Origin: Acidobacteriota bacterium
Lineage (GTDB): Bacteria; Acidobacteriota; Terriglobia; Terriglobales; Acidobacteriaceae
Assembly (NCBI GenBank): GCA_021778875.1
Contig: JAJYBT010000021.1
Location: forward strand, 1 to 11,429
Direction of reading: 5' to 3'
DNA: 11,429 nt
The notes beneath the pieces are model-generated. The model was given only the letters and a program-made list of their open reading frames with translations. It had not been told where the DNA came from and made no database searches. Each line of letters starts with the position of its first letter. Within the stretch, counting starts at the first letter, position 1. Below, in pieces: positions 5,276 to 11,429 of the stretch. The position numbers and the translations under genes were made by a program.

Positions 5276-7570
5276 GTGCCCAGGCTCGATGACCAAGTGC
5301 AATTTGTGCGCGGTGTAGGGCCGCGCGTGGCGGAGCTGATCGCCGCCAAAGGCATCCAGACCGCCGAAGACCTGCTCTACCATCTCCCCTTCCGCTACGA
5401 AGACCGCCAGAATCCACGCAGCCTCGACGAACTCAAGCCCGGTGAAATGGCCAGCGTCATCGCAGAGGTGCGCGGCGCGGCCCTGCTCCGCACCCGCCGC
5501 ATGCCGCTCTTCGAGCTCACCGTCGGCCAGGGCCGCCTTGCGCTCAAGTGCCTCTGGTTCAACGGCAGCTACCTCCAGGGCAAGTTCCACGCCGGCCAGA
5601 CGGTCGCCCTCTTCGGCAAGGTCGAGCCGTCCCGCTCCACCAGCAACCTCAAGATGATCCAGCCGCAGTTCGAGCTGCTGCCCGACGCCAGCGACGACGC
5701 AGAAACCCGCCTGCTTGAGGTGGGCCGCATCACCCCCGTCTATGAGTCGCTCGGCGGCAGCCGCCTCGCTTCGCGCTGGCAGCGAAAGGTCATCTTCAAC
5801 CTGCTTGAAAACATGCGCGGCGCTGTGCCGGAGTGCCTGCCGCAGGCCATGCTTGCGCAGCTTGGCCTGCCTGGCCGGGAGGTCGCGCTGCGCGAAGTAC
5901 ACTTCCCCCCCGAAGGCACGCCCATGGCGCAACTGCAGGCTTCGGCCACGCCGGCCCATCGCCGCCTCATCTTCGAAGAGCTGTTCTTCCTCGAACTTGG
6001 CCTCGAACTCAAGCGCCGCCGCATGCGCGAGCGAGCCGGCATCAGCTTCGCCACCACTGACAAGGTCCGCGAAGCCATCCGCGAGGTGCTGCCCTTCCAC
6101 CCCACTGCCGCGCAAAAGCGCACCCTCGCCGAGATTGTCGCGGACATGCGCCAGCCCAGTCCCATGCGCCGCCTGCTGCAGGGCGACGTCGGCTCCGGCA
6201 AGACCATCGTCGCGTTGCAGGCCATGCTCGTTGCCATGGAAAACGGCTACCAGGCCGCTCTCATGGCGCCCACTGAAATCCTGGCCACGCAGCATTTTCT
6301 TGCCGCACGCAAGCTCCTGGAGCGCTCCTCGCGCAACTACCGCATCGTCCTGCTCACCGGTTCGCTCGACGAGGACCGCAAGCGCGCCAATCGCGGCCTC
6401 ATCAACCGTGGCGAGGCGCAGCTCATCATCGGCACCCACGCGCTCATCGAGGAAAAAGTCGAATTCGACCGCCTCGGCCTGGTCGTCGTGGACGAGCAGC
6501 ATCGCTTCGGCGTCTTGCAGCGCTTCCGCCTCATGAAGAAGCCCTCCCAGGCCGAGCCCGATGTGCTGGTCATGACCGCCACGCCCATCCCGCGCACTCT
6601 TGCGCTTTCTCTCTACGGCGATTTGGATGTCAGTGTGCTCGACGAGCTGCCCCCCGGCCGAACGCCCATTGTCACCCGTCGCGTCCCAGGCGAGCGCGCC
6701 GGCGATGTGTGGGAATTCGTCCGCAAGCAGGTCGCGCTGGGCCGTCAGGCTTACATCGTCTATCCCGTCATCGAGGGGACCAAAGACGACCAGCCGGAGC
6801 TGGATTTTGCCAATGACACCGTCGAAGCCGGCGCAGAACCTTCTCCGCCGCTTCCGCCGCGCAAGGCCACCCGCAAAGGCAAAACTCCGGAGCTGTTTCC
6901 TGCTGCGACGCAGGAGGCAAGTCCCACCGCAAAGTCTGCCCTCAAGTCTGCCGTGGAGATGCACGAGAAACTGCGCAAAGGGCCTTTGGCTGGCCTGCGC
7001 GTGGGCCTGCTCCACGGCCGTCTCGACGCCGACGACAAGGAAGTCATCATGCGCCGCTTCCAGCGCGGCGAAATCGATGTGCTCGTCGCCACCACCGTCA
7101 TCGAGGTCGGCGTAGACGTGCCCAACGCCACCGTCATGGTCGTCGAGCATGCTGAGCGCTTCGGCCTGGCGCAGTTGCACCAGTTGCGTGGCCGCGTAGG
7201 CCGCGGAGCCGCCCGCAGCTACTGCATCCTCATCACCGGCGAGCGCATCTCCCCCCTCGGCGAGGAGCGCCTCAACGCCATGGTGCGCACCCAGGATGGC
7301 TTTGAACTGGCCGAGTTGGACCTCTCCATGCGCGGCCCCGGCGAGTTCTTCGGCACCCGCCAGGCTGGCCTGCCGGATTTCCGCGTAGCCAACCTCATCC
7401 GCGATCGCCAGTTGCTTGAGCTTGCCAAGCACGAGGCCGCCCGCTTCGCCAACGCTTCAGCAAGAGACAATGGCAGGGAAGGCGAAGGCAGCGAAGCCGA
7501 GCGCGCCCGCGTCTGGGCCCGCCTCAAGGAAGCTTGGCAGCGCCGCTACGGCCTCGTCGAAGCCGGTTGA
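5276..7570 (+). CDS. recG: ATP-dependent DNA helicase RecG
   Basis: 764-residue superfamily 2 helicase that remodels stalled replication forks and branch-migrates Holliday junctions. The N-terminus has the helix-hairpin-helix-like FVRGVGPRVAELI, LLYHLPFRYEDR and an OB-fold wedge domain (about 55-140). Helicase motifs follow: TAAQKRTLAEI (277-287), Walker A GDVGSGKT (303-310), APTEILA (331-337), DEQHRFG (406-412), TATPIPRT (434-441), TTVIEVGVDVPNAT (606-619) and QLRGRVGRG (636-644), then RGPGEFFGTRQAGLPDF (686-702). E. coli RecG is about 693 residues; part of the extra length is a Pro/Ala/Lys-rich insertion at about 503-555, between VYPVIE and the helix SAVEMHEKL. The GTG start (5276) begins the conserved region at once. 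No clear Shine-Dalgarno precedes it and no better in-frame start exists, so the start is the weakest part of the call. A strong terminator follows. Confidence 0.96.
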   Translation: MPRLDDQVQFVRGVGPRVAELIAAKGIQTAEDLLYHLPFRYEDRQNPRSLDELKPGEMASVIAEVRGAALLRTRRMPLFELTVGQGRLALKCLWFNGSYLQGKFHAGQTVALFGKVEPSRSTSNLKMIQPQFELLPDASDDAETRLLEVGRITPVYESLGGSRLASRWQRKVIFNLLENMRGAVPECLPQAMLAQLGLPGREVALREVHFPPEGTPMAQLQASATPAHRRLIFEELFFLELGLELKRRRMRERAGISFATTDKVREAIREVLPFHPTAAQKRTLAEIVADMRQPSPMRRLLQGDVGSGKTIVALQAMLVAMENGYQAALMAPTEILATQHFLAARKLLERSSRNYRIVLLTGSLDEDRKRANRGLINRGEAQLIIGTHALIEEKVEFDRLGLVVVDEQHRFGVLQRFRLMKKPSQAEPDVLVMTATPIPRTLALSLYGDLDVSVLDELPPGRTPIVTRRVPGERAGDVWEFVRKQVALGRQAYIVYPVIEGTKDDQPELDFANDTVEAGAEPSPPLPPRKATRKGKTPELFPAATQEASPTAKSALKSAVEMHEKLRKGPLAGLRVGLLHGRLDADDKEVIMRRFQRGEIDVLVATTVIEVGVDVPNATVMVVEHAERFGLAQLHQLRGRVGRGAARSYCILITGERISPLGEERLNAMVRTQDGFELAELDLSMRGPGEFFGTRQAGLPDFRVANLIRDRQLLELAKHEAARFANASARDNGREGEGSEAERARVWARLKEAWQRRYGLVEAG

Positions 7571-7596
7571 GTCTGCACTATCCCTCAAAAACAATG

Positions 7597-7640
7597 ATGC
7601 GCAACCCTGAGAGCCATCCGGGAGCCTCAGGGTTGCGCAT
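7597..7640. terminator. Bidirectional terminator between recG and the DUF2062 gene
   Basis: A perfect 15-bp inverted repeat (7597-7611, ATGCGCAACCCTGAG, and 7626-7640) encloses a 14-base loop. On the plus strand it is followed by GTCTTTTC, and on the minus strand by CATTGTTTTTG, so it can stop transcription from recG and from the convergent membrane-protein gene. Confidence 0.8.
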
Positions 7641-7706
7641 GTCTTTTCAGCCAGAGCGCTATATCTAAGAACCTTTAATCTAGGATTCCTCTATTCTTTA
7701 ACCCCG

Positions 7707-8174
7707 TCATTCCCCGGGTTCAGCCGCCAGCACCGGAACACGCCGCAACACGAGAGTCAGCGCCAGCGTCATCAGCACCACAGAAGGTCCTGCAATCACC
7801 ATCCACGCCCCCAGCGCCTCGCCTGCCAGACTGCCAGACGCCCAAATCAACTTCAGCGGCGACCCATGCAGAAGCGTCTCCGCAGCCGTCGCCTGAGGAT
7901 GCCCAAAGGCAAACATCCACCCACCCAGCCGCATAAACGGCAAAATCAACAGAACCTGCAGCGGCATCGCCAGGTAGTTCGCCGCCTGAATCGCCGGCAG
8001 GTTCAATTTAAGCGCCACGGCAAGCGCCGCGCACAGGAGCGTCGGAACACCCACCACGGGAATGCACCCGACGGCAAAGCCCAGCGCCAGCGTCAAAGCC
8101 AGCTTGCGCGGAGAAATGCCCTGCAGCAGCCATCCCTCGATTTGTCTCTTTCGTCCGGCCAGCCACCTGCTCAT
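7707..8174 (-). CDS. DUF2062 family membrane protein
   Basis: 155-residue integral membrane protein of unknown function. A basic amphipathic N-terminus (RKRQIEGWLLQGISPRKLA) leads into a hydrophobic region with the DUF2062-like GFAVGCIPVVGVPTLLCA, a second segment ANYLAMPLQVLLILPFMRLG and a third, GAWMVIAGPSVVLMTLALTL. About three to four membrane helices are therefore expected. Start choice: ATG at 8172-8174 has GAGGG five bases upstream and is preferred; ATG at 8175-8177 and GTG at 8184-8186 are in frame and would add one or four residues. The gene stands alone, convergent with recG. Its upstream 8175-8345 region shows no clear promoter, only a 10-bp palindrome TGAATATTCA (8225-8234) of unknown meaning. 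Family assignment rests on the hydrophobic pattern and the IPVVG motif from memory. Confidence 0.75.
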   Translation of the reverse strand: MSRWLAGRKRQIEGWLLQGISPRKLALTLALGFAVGCIPVVGVPTLLCAALAVALKLNLPAIQAANYLAMPLQVLLILPFMRLGGWMFAFGHPQATAAETLLHGSPLKLIWASGSLAGEALGAWMVIAGPSVVLMTLALTLVLRRVPVLAAEPGE

Positions 8175-8294
8175 CATGTCCCTCACATTACCCGTACGTA
8201 AGCAAACTGCAGATGGATTTCTCGTGAATATTCAACGGAGGAAACGCCTCTGTTAATACGAATCCAGCATAGCTCCGGTTCTCAAATCTGGCTG

Positions 8295-8332
8295 TCCCAC
8301 ATTCGGCGCATCCAATTCCACCAAAGGTGGGA
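8295..8332. repeat. Imperfect inverted repeat between udk and the DUF2062 gene
   Basis: TCCCAC (8295-8300) pairs with GTGGGA (8327-8332). A smaller alternative hairpin, CCACC-AAA-GGTGG (8318-8330), shares the right arm. No T-run follows on either strand, so it is a poor terminator. It may be a worn intergenic palindrome or a weak end signal for udk. Confidence 0.3.
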
Positions 8333-8345
8333 TAAGGAATGTTGC

Positions 8346-9017
8346 TTATTTAAATAATAACAAACAAGTTATTTCACCGTCATACCTGTTGCTGAAACAG
8401 TCTCCGTCGGGCATCGTCGCAACCACCTGCTCCACCTTCAAGTCCAGAGCCGATGTTCCTTCCACGGCCAGGTCAGCGCGCGCCGCCGATGGGCGCACCC
8501 ACTGGAGACTCGCCGGCCTTACGGTCGCCTCATATTGCCGCCGCACCGATTCCGCCGTTCGGCCCCGCTCGTCCATGTCCCGCCGAAGCCGCCGCTCAAA
8601 GCACACCTCGTCCGGTGAATCCACATATATGCGCAAGTGATAAAGAGGCAGTAACGCCGCATAGTGCAGGGCAAACAGGCCCTCGACCAGCAGAAACGCG
8701 CCCGCTCGCACCGTTTCTGTCCGGTCCGCAATGCGAATGTAGGTTGAGAAATCGTAGAGCGGCCGCTCGATGGTCTCGCCCCGCGCCAGGGCCGCCACAT
8801 GCGTCGCCAGCAGAGGGCTTTCGATCAGCGCCGGGTCATCGAAGTTCTGCCTTGCCCGCTCAGCCGGCAGCAGGTGCGCCAGGTCGCGGTAGTAGTTGTC
8901 CAGCGGAAAGTTCACCCCGCCCAGCTCGCGCGCCAACTCGGCTGCCAGCGTGGTTTTCCCTGACCCGGAAGCTCCCGCAATCCCCAGCACCACCGGCGGA
9001 AAGGGCAGCCGCGCCAT
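8346..9017 (-). CDS. udk: Uridine kinase (phosphoribulokinase/uridine kinase family)
   Basis: 223-residue P-loop kinase that phosphorylates uridine (and probably cytidine) to the monophosphate in pyrimidine salvage. It shows the Walker A GASGSGKTT (residues 15-23), the nucleoside-site motif FPLDNYYRD, NFDDPALIES, RPLYDFSTYIR, the strand FLLVEGLFAL and the lid FERRLRRDMDERGRT. The family also includes phosphoribulokinase and pantothenate kinase; the D-N-Y-Y and YDFSTYIR motifs favour uridine kinase. The ATG at 9015-9017 lies 23 bp after the pnp stop. A TTG at 9042-9044 overlaps that stop (TTGA) and would add nine residues; I prefer the ATG because the kinase fold starts right after it. The last dozen codons (8346-8385) are strikingly AT-rich and encode NRYDGEITCLLLFK, a tail I do not recognise from the family, so the C-terminus may be altered. 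It follows pnp in a likely two-gene salvage operon. Confidence 0.88.
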   Translation of the reverse strand: MARLPFPPVVLGIAGASGSGKTTLAAELARELGGVNFPLDNYYRDLAHLLPAERARQNFDDPALIESPLLATHVAALARGETIERPLYDFSTYIRIADRTETVRAGAFLLVEGLFALHYAALLPLYHLRIYVDSPDEVCFERRLRRDMDERGRTAESVRRQYEATVRPASLQWVRPSAARADLAVEGTSALDLKVEQVVATMPDGDCFSNRYDGEITCLLLFK

Positions 9018-9040
9018 CGGCGGCCCGCCGGAAATTCCAC

Positions 9041-9922
9041 TCAAGGTTCCGCTTCCAGCAGGGTTGAGATGCCGGGCCCCAGTTGCTCCAGCAGCCGCGC
9101 CAGCCGCCAGCGCACCTGCCGTCCCGTCTCAAATACCTCCGCATGACTCAGCGGCGTCGCACTCAGCCCTGCCGCAAGGTTCGTCACGCAGGAGATGCCC
9201 AGTACCTGAATCCCCATATGCCGCGCCACAATCGTCTCCGGCACCGTGGACATGCCCACCAGCGTGGCCCCCATCCCGCGAAACGCGCGAATCTCCGCCG
9301 GAGTCTCAAAGCTCGGCCCGCTCACGGCCAGGTACACTCCCTCGCCCAGCTCAAATCCCTCGGCGGATGCCGCATCGTGCGCCAGTCTCCGCATCCACTT
9401 CGCATAGGCCTCGCTCATGTCAAAAAAGCGCAGCCCCGCGCCTTCCTTCCGTGCAAAGCGCTGCTCATTCGGCCCAACCAGCGGATTCCACCCCATCATG
9501 TTGATGTGGTCGGTTATCACCACGAGCTGCCCGATCCGGTAGCTGTCGTCAATGCCGCCCGCGGCGTTGGTCAGCACCACGGCTTCTATGCCCAGCGCTC
9601 CCAGCACGCGCATCGGGAACGTCACCTGCCGCGGCGCGTAGCCCTCATAGAAATGCACCCGCCCCTGCATCACCACCACTGCCGCCCCGCCCAGCCGCCC
9701 CGCGACCAGCCTCCCGGTGTGGCCTTCCACCGTCGAATGAGGAAAGTGAGGAATCTCGCCGTATGGCACGACAATCGGCTCTGTGACTGCGTCGGCCACA
9801 TCGCCCAGCCCGGAGCCCAGCACCATGCCCACGCGCGGCGCAAGCCCGTCGAGCTTGCCCCGCAGATAGGCGGCTGCTTCTGTTACCTGGTCGAAGTAAG
9901 TCATCGTCTTGGTCTTGATCAT
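9041..9922 (-). CDS. Purine nucleoside phosphorylase (trimeric, inosine/guanosine type)
   Basis: 293-residue cytoplasmic enzyme that splits inosine and guanosine with phosphate into base and ribose-1-phosphate. Motifs in order: VLGSGLGDVAD (34-44, phosphate serine), HSTVEGHTGRLV (62-73), MQGRVHFYEGY (85-95, phosphate arginine and histidine), LTNAAGGI (117-124), SGPSFETPAEIRAFRGMGA (201-219, with E206), VGMSTVPE (222-229, with M224), ISCVTNLAAG (243-252, with N248) and H260 near the ribose site. E206 and N248 are the 6-oxopurine readers of the trimeric class, which argues against methylthioadenosine phosphorylase and against the hexameric DeoD type. The ATG at 9920-9922 lacks a clear Shine-Dalgarno; a second in-frame ATG lies at 9902-9904. 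A TAGAAT (9935-9940, minus strand) stands 12 bp before the first ATG, so a very short leader is possible. udk follows after 23 bp. Confidence 0.94.
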   Translation of the reverse strand: MIKTKTMTYFDQVTEAAAYLRGKLDGLAPRVGMVLGSGLGDVADAVTEPIVVPYGEIPHFPHSTVEGHTGRLVAGRLGGAAVVVMQGRVHFYEGYAPRQVTFPMRVLGALGIEAVVLTNAAGGIDDSYRIGQLVVITDHINMMGWNPLVGPNEQRFARKEGAGLRFFDMSEAYAKWMRRLAHDAASAEGFELGEGVYLAVSGPSFETPAEIRAFRGMGATLVGMSTVPETIVARHMGIQVLGISCVTNLAAGLSATPLSHAEVFETGRQVRWRLARLLEQLGPGISTLLEAEP

Positions 9923-9999
9923 GTGCTTTGTGAGATTCTACAGGCTCGCAGTGAAAGCATAGAACCATTCAATCCACCCGCAGATGGGAGTTTTCAACA

Positions 10000-10293
10000 A
10001 TGAAGCAGTTTGTCGCCGTCCTCTTCGGGCTCGGTCTGCTGGGCAACGCTCTGCTCTTTGTGCCACAGGCCCTGGCCGTATGGCGCAAAAAAAGCGATGA
10101 GGGCATCTCGCTCATCACCTTCGGCGGATTCAGCGTGCTGCAGGTCATCGGCATCGTTCACGGCTTCTTCCAGCGGGACCCCTCGCTCACCCTGGGAATG
10201 GCCGCAAGCCTGCTCACCTGCGGCTCCGTCACCCTTCTCACGCTTCTTTACCGCGTGCGGCGGATGCGCTCCGCCGCGCGGTCTGGTAGCTGA
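10000..10293 (+). CDS. PQ-loop repeat / SemiSWEET-type small membrane protein
   Basis: 97-residue protein with three predicted membrane helices (about residues 5-27, 38-57 and 62-84) and one PQ-loop: FVPQALAVWRKKSDEGIS, with P22-Q23 at the end of helix 1 and the basic loop and SDEGISL segment before helix 2. This is the plan of bacterial SemiSWEETs, which dimerise to move sugars, but the family also contains transporters of other small solutes, so the substrate is open. ATG at 10000 is preceded by GGGAG nine bases upstream. The gene is divergent from pnp (77 bp between starts). Its last 56 bases overlap the 3' end of the opposing transporter gene; the overlap covers the end of helix 3 and the basic tail (YRVRRMRSAARSGS). 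Confidence 0.82.
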   Translation: MKQFVAVLFGLGLLGNALLFVPQALAVWRKKSDEGISLITFGGFSVLQVIGIVHGFFQRDPSLTLGMAASLLTCGSVTLLTLLYRVRRMRSAARSGS

Positions 10294-11429
10294 GCCCAAG
10301 CATCACCGCTGCAGAAAAAGCCAGGATCGCGCCCACCCCATACAACCCGTCTGCGTAGCTGCCCCGCTTATCCTTCAGCCAGCCAAGCAGGAACGGACCG
10401 ATAAATCCTCCAAGATTCCCGATGGAGTTGATCAGCGCGATTCCCGCTGCCGCGCCCGCTCCTGACAGGAACATGCTCGGCATCGCCCATAGCGGCGCCT
10501 TGGCTCCGCTTACGCCAATGCTCGCAATCGTCAGCGCAAGAATCATCCCCGTCGCCGTATGGGCCATTCCCGCCCAGGCAAAGCCCAGGCAGGCGACAAC
10601 GCAGGGAATCACCACATGCCAGGTCCGCTCCAGTGTGCGGTCAGAATGGCGCGCCCAGGCGATCATGGCTGCGATGGCCGCAACGCCGGGCAGGGAGGTC
10701 AGCAGGCCGGTCTGGAACGGCGAAAACCCAAACTGCCCGACCAGCAGCGGCGACCAGAGCCCCAGCGTGTACAGTCCCGCGGAGGTGCCCAGGTAAATCA
10801 CCGCCAGCACCAGCACGCGCGGATTCCCGAGTGCCGCCCAGACTTCTCGCGCATGTCCTGCGCCCGCGCCTTTCCCGACACGCTCCCCGTCCAGCGTGGC
10901 CACCAGCCAGTCGCGCTCATCCGCTTCAAGCCAGCGCGCCTCTTCCGGACGGTCCGTGAGCACCTTCAGCACAAGGAACCCCAGCACGATTGCCGGCAGC
11001 GCTTCGAGAAGATAGAGCCACTGCCAGTTGCTCAGGCCGGCAAAGGGCGGAAGCTCCATGATTGCTCCTGAAATTGGAGACCCGATCGCAGTAGACAGCG
11101 GCGCGGCGGCCATGAATGCGGCAGCGGCAACCGCCCGGTGTCGCGCAGGAAACCAGAAGCTCAGGTAGAGAATGATCCCCGGGAAGAACCCCGCCTCTGC
11201 TGCGCCCAGCAGAAAGCGCAGAGCGTAAAAGCTGTGCGGTCCGATTACAAAGGCCGAGGCCGCCGAAACAAGACCCCAGCTCACCATCAGCCGCGCAATC
11301 CACAACCGCGCGCCCACGCGGTAAAGAATCAGGTTCGAGGGCACCTCAAACAGAAAGTAGCTGATAAAAAAGATGCCGCCGCCCAGCCCGAACATGGCAG
11401 AAGTCAGGCCGATCGCCTTGTTCATGCCG
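10238..11429 (-). CDS. MFS transporter, anion:cation symporter-like (5' end cut by window edge)
   Basis: At least 396 residues of a major facilitator superfamily permease; the family is about 420-450 long. The visible part starts near helix 2 with AMFGLGGGIFFISYFLFEVP, so the start codon and first helix are beyond 11429; the ATG at 11423-11425 is probably internal (MNKAIGL commonly lies between helices 1 and 2). The helix 2-3 loop LILYRVGARLWIAR, the helix 4 segment LRFLLGAAEAGFFPGIILY and the NWQWLYLLEALPA motif before helix 6 mark the anion:cation symporter family, whose members move carboxylates such as tartrate, phthalate, glucarate or 4-hydroxyphenylacetate. A hydrophilic central loop (about 157-203) separates the halves. 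The substrate cannot be decided from sequence. The gene overlaps the convergent PQ-loop gene by 56 bp, and no separate terminator is seen at that end. Confidence 0.9.
   Translation of the reverse strand, partial: GMNKAIGLTSAMFGLGGGIFFISYFLFEVPSNLILYRVGARLWIARLMVSWGLVSAASAFVIGPHSFYALRFLLGAAEAGFFPGIILYLSFWFPARHRAVAAAAFMAAAPLSTAIGSPISGAIMELPPFAGLSNWQWLYLLEALPAIVLGFLVLKVLTDRPEEARWLEADERDWLVATLDGERVGKGAGAGHAREVWAALGNPRVLVLAVIYLGTSAGLYTLGLWSPLLVGQFGFSPFQTGLLTSLPGVAAIAAMIAWARHSDRTLERTWHVVIPCVVACLGFAWAGMAHTATGMILALTIASIGVSGAKAPLWAMPSMFLSGAGAAAGIALINSIGNLGGFIGPFLLGWLKDKRGSYADGLYGVGAILAFSAAVMLGLSYQTARRSASAARGKEA

Noticed and set aside
5240..7432. A 730-codon open frame on the minus strand opposite recG
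   Set aside because: It lies almost wholly antisense to the clearly conserved RecG, and its translation is rich in Ala, Gly, Asp, Glu and His with no recognisable domain. That is the typical mirror of a GC-rich gene with biased third positions.
7458..7610. A short plus-strand frame overlapping the 3' end of recG (Ala/Lys/Ser/Pro-rich, starting at an internal ATG)
   Set aside because: Most of it is an out-of-frame reading of the conserved recG end, the stop falls inside the terminator stem, and the composition is low-complexity.
8225..8234. Palindrome TGAATATTCA as an operator
   Set aside because: A 10-bp palindrome is expected by chance at this scale, and no matching regulator or promoter is visible beside it.
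1..11429. CRISPR arrays, tRNA or rRNA genes, insertion sequences, prophage or toxin-antitoxin genes
   Set aside because: I saw no direct-repeat/spacer pattern, no tRNA-like cloverleaf, no transposase motifs and no integrase or phage structural genes. Nearly all coding length is housekeeping or transport.

Overview
The window reads as an ordinary, GC-rich (about 60% by eye) chromosomal segment. Its proteins most resemble those of Acidobacteriota of the Terriglobia type (Acidobacterium, Terriglobus, Granulicella relatives). That placement is an inference from remembered family sequences; there is no rRNA or other marker here to settle it. I found no insertion sequence, phage, CRISPR array, tRNA or rRNA.

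Left block (1-3536, all minus strand): a class 3 (alpha/beta-hydrolase) lipase, then a PafA-like alkaline phosphatase with a signal peptide, then the 5' part of pyrD (class 1 dihydroorotate dehydrogenase), which runs off the left edge. The phosphatase and pyrD are only 30 bp apart and probably co-transcribed. The phosphatase has its own perfect TATAAT just before its ATG, which suggests a leaderless transcript.

Centre (3487-7640): ilvE (branched-chain aminotransferase, minus strand, with its own terminator) is divergent from a small plus-strand gene for a stand-alone cyclic-nucleotide-binding fold with no DNA-binding domain. recG (ATP-dependent DNA helicase) follows it on the plus strand. The 326-bp divergent region holds a perfect CRP-type palindrome, TGTGA-N6-TCACA. 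This is the most interesting regulatory signal in the window.

Right block (7597-11429): a strong hairpin with a perfect 15-bp stem closes recG and, from the other side, a minus-strand DUF2062 membrane protein. Then comes a minus-strand nucleoside-salvage pair, pnp (purine nucleoside phosphorylase) followed by udk (uridine kinase). Divergent from pnp is a 97-residue PQ-loop/SemiSWEET-type membrane protein. Its 3' end overlaps by 56 bp, tail to tail, a major facilitator superfamily transporter of the anion:cation symporter type that runs off the right edge.

Metabolically the window mixes pyrimidine synthesis (pyrD), nucleoside salvage (pnp, udk), phosphate scavenging (phosphatase), branched-chain amino acid metabolism (ilvE) and DNA repair (recG). 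I see no convincing novel multi-gene system. The points worth a second look are the CRP-box beside a regulator-like domain that cannot itself bind DNA, the leaderless phosphatase promoter, the RecG insertion and the overlapping convergent genes.
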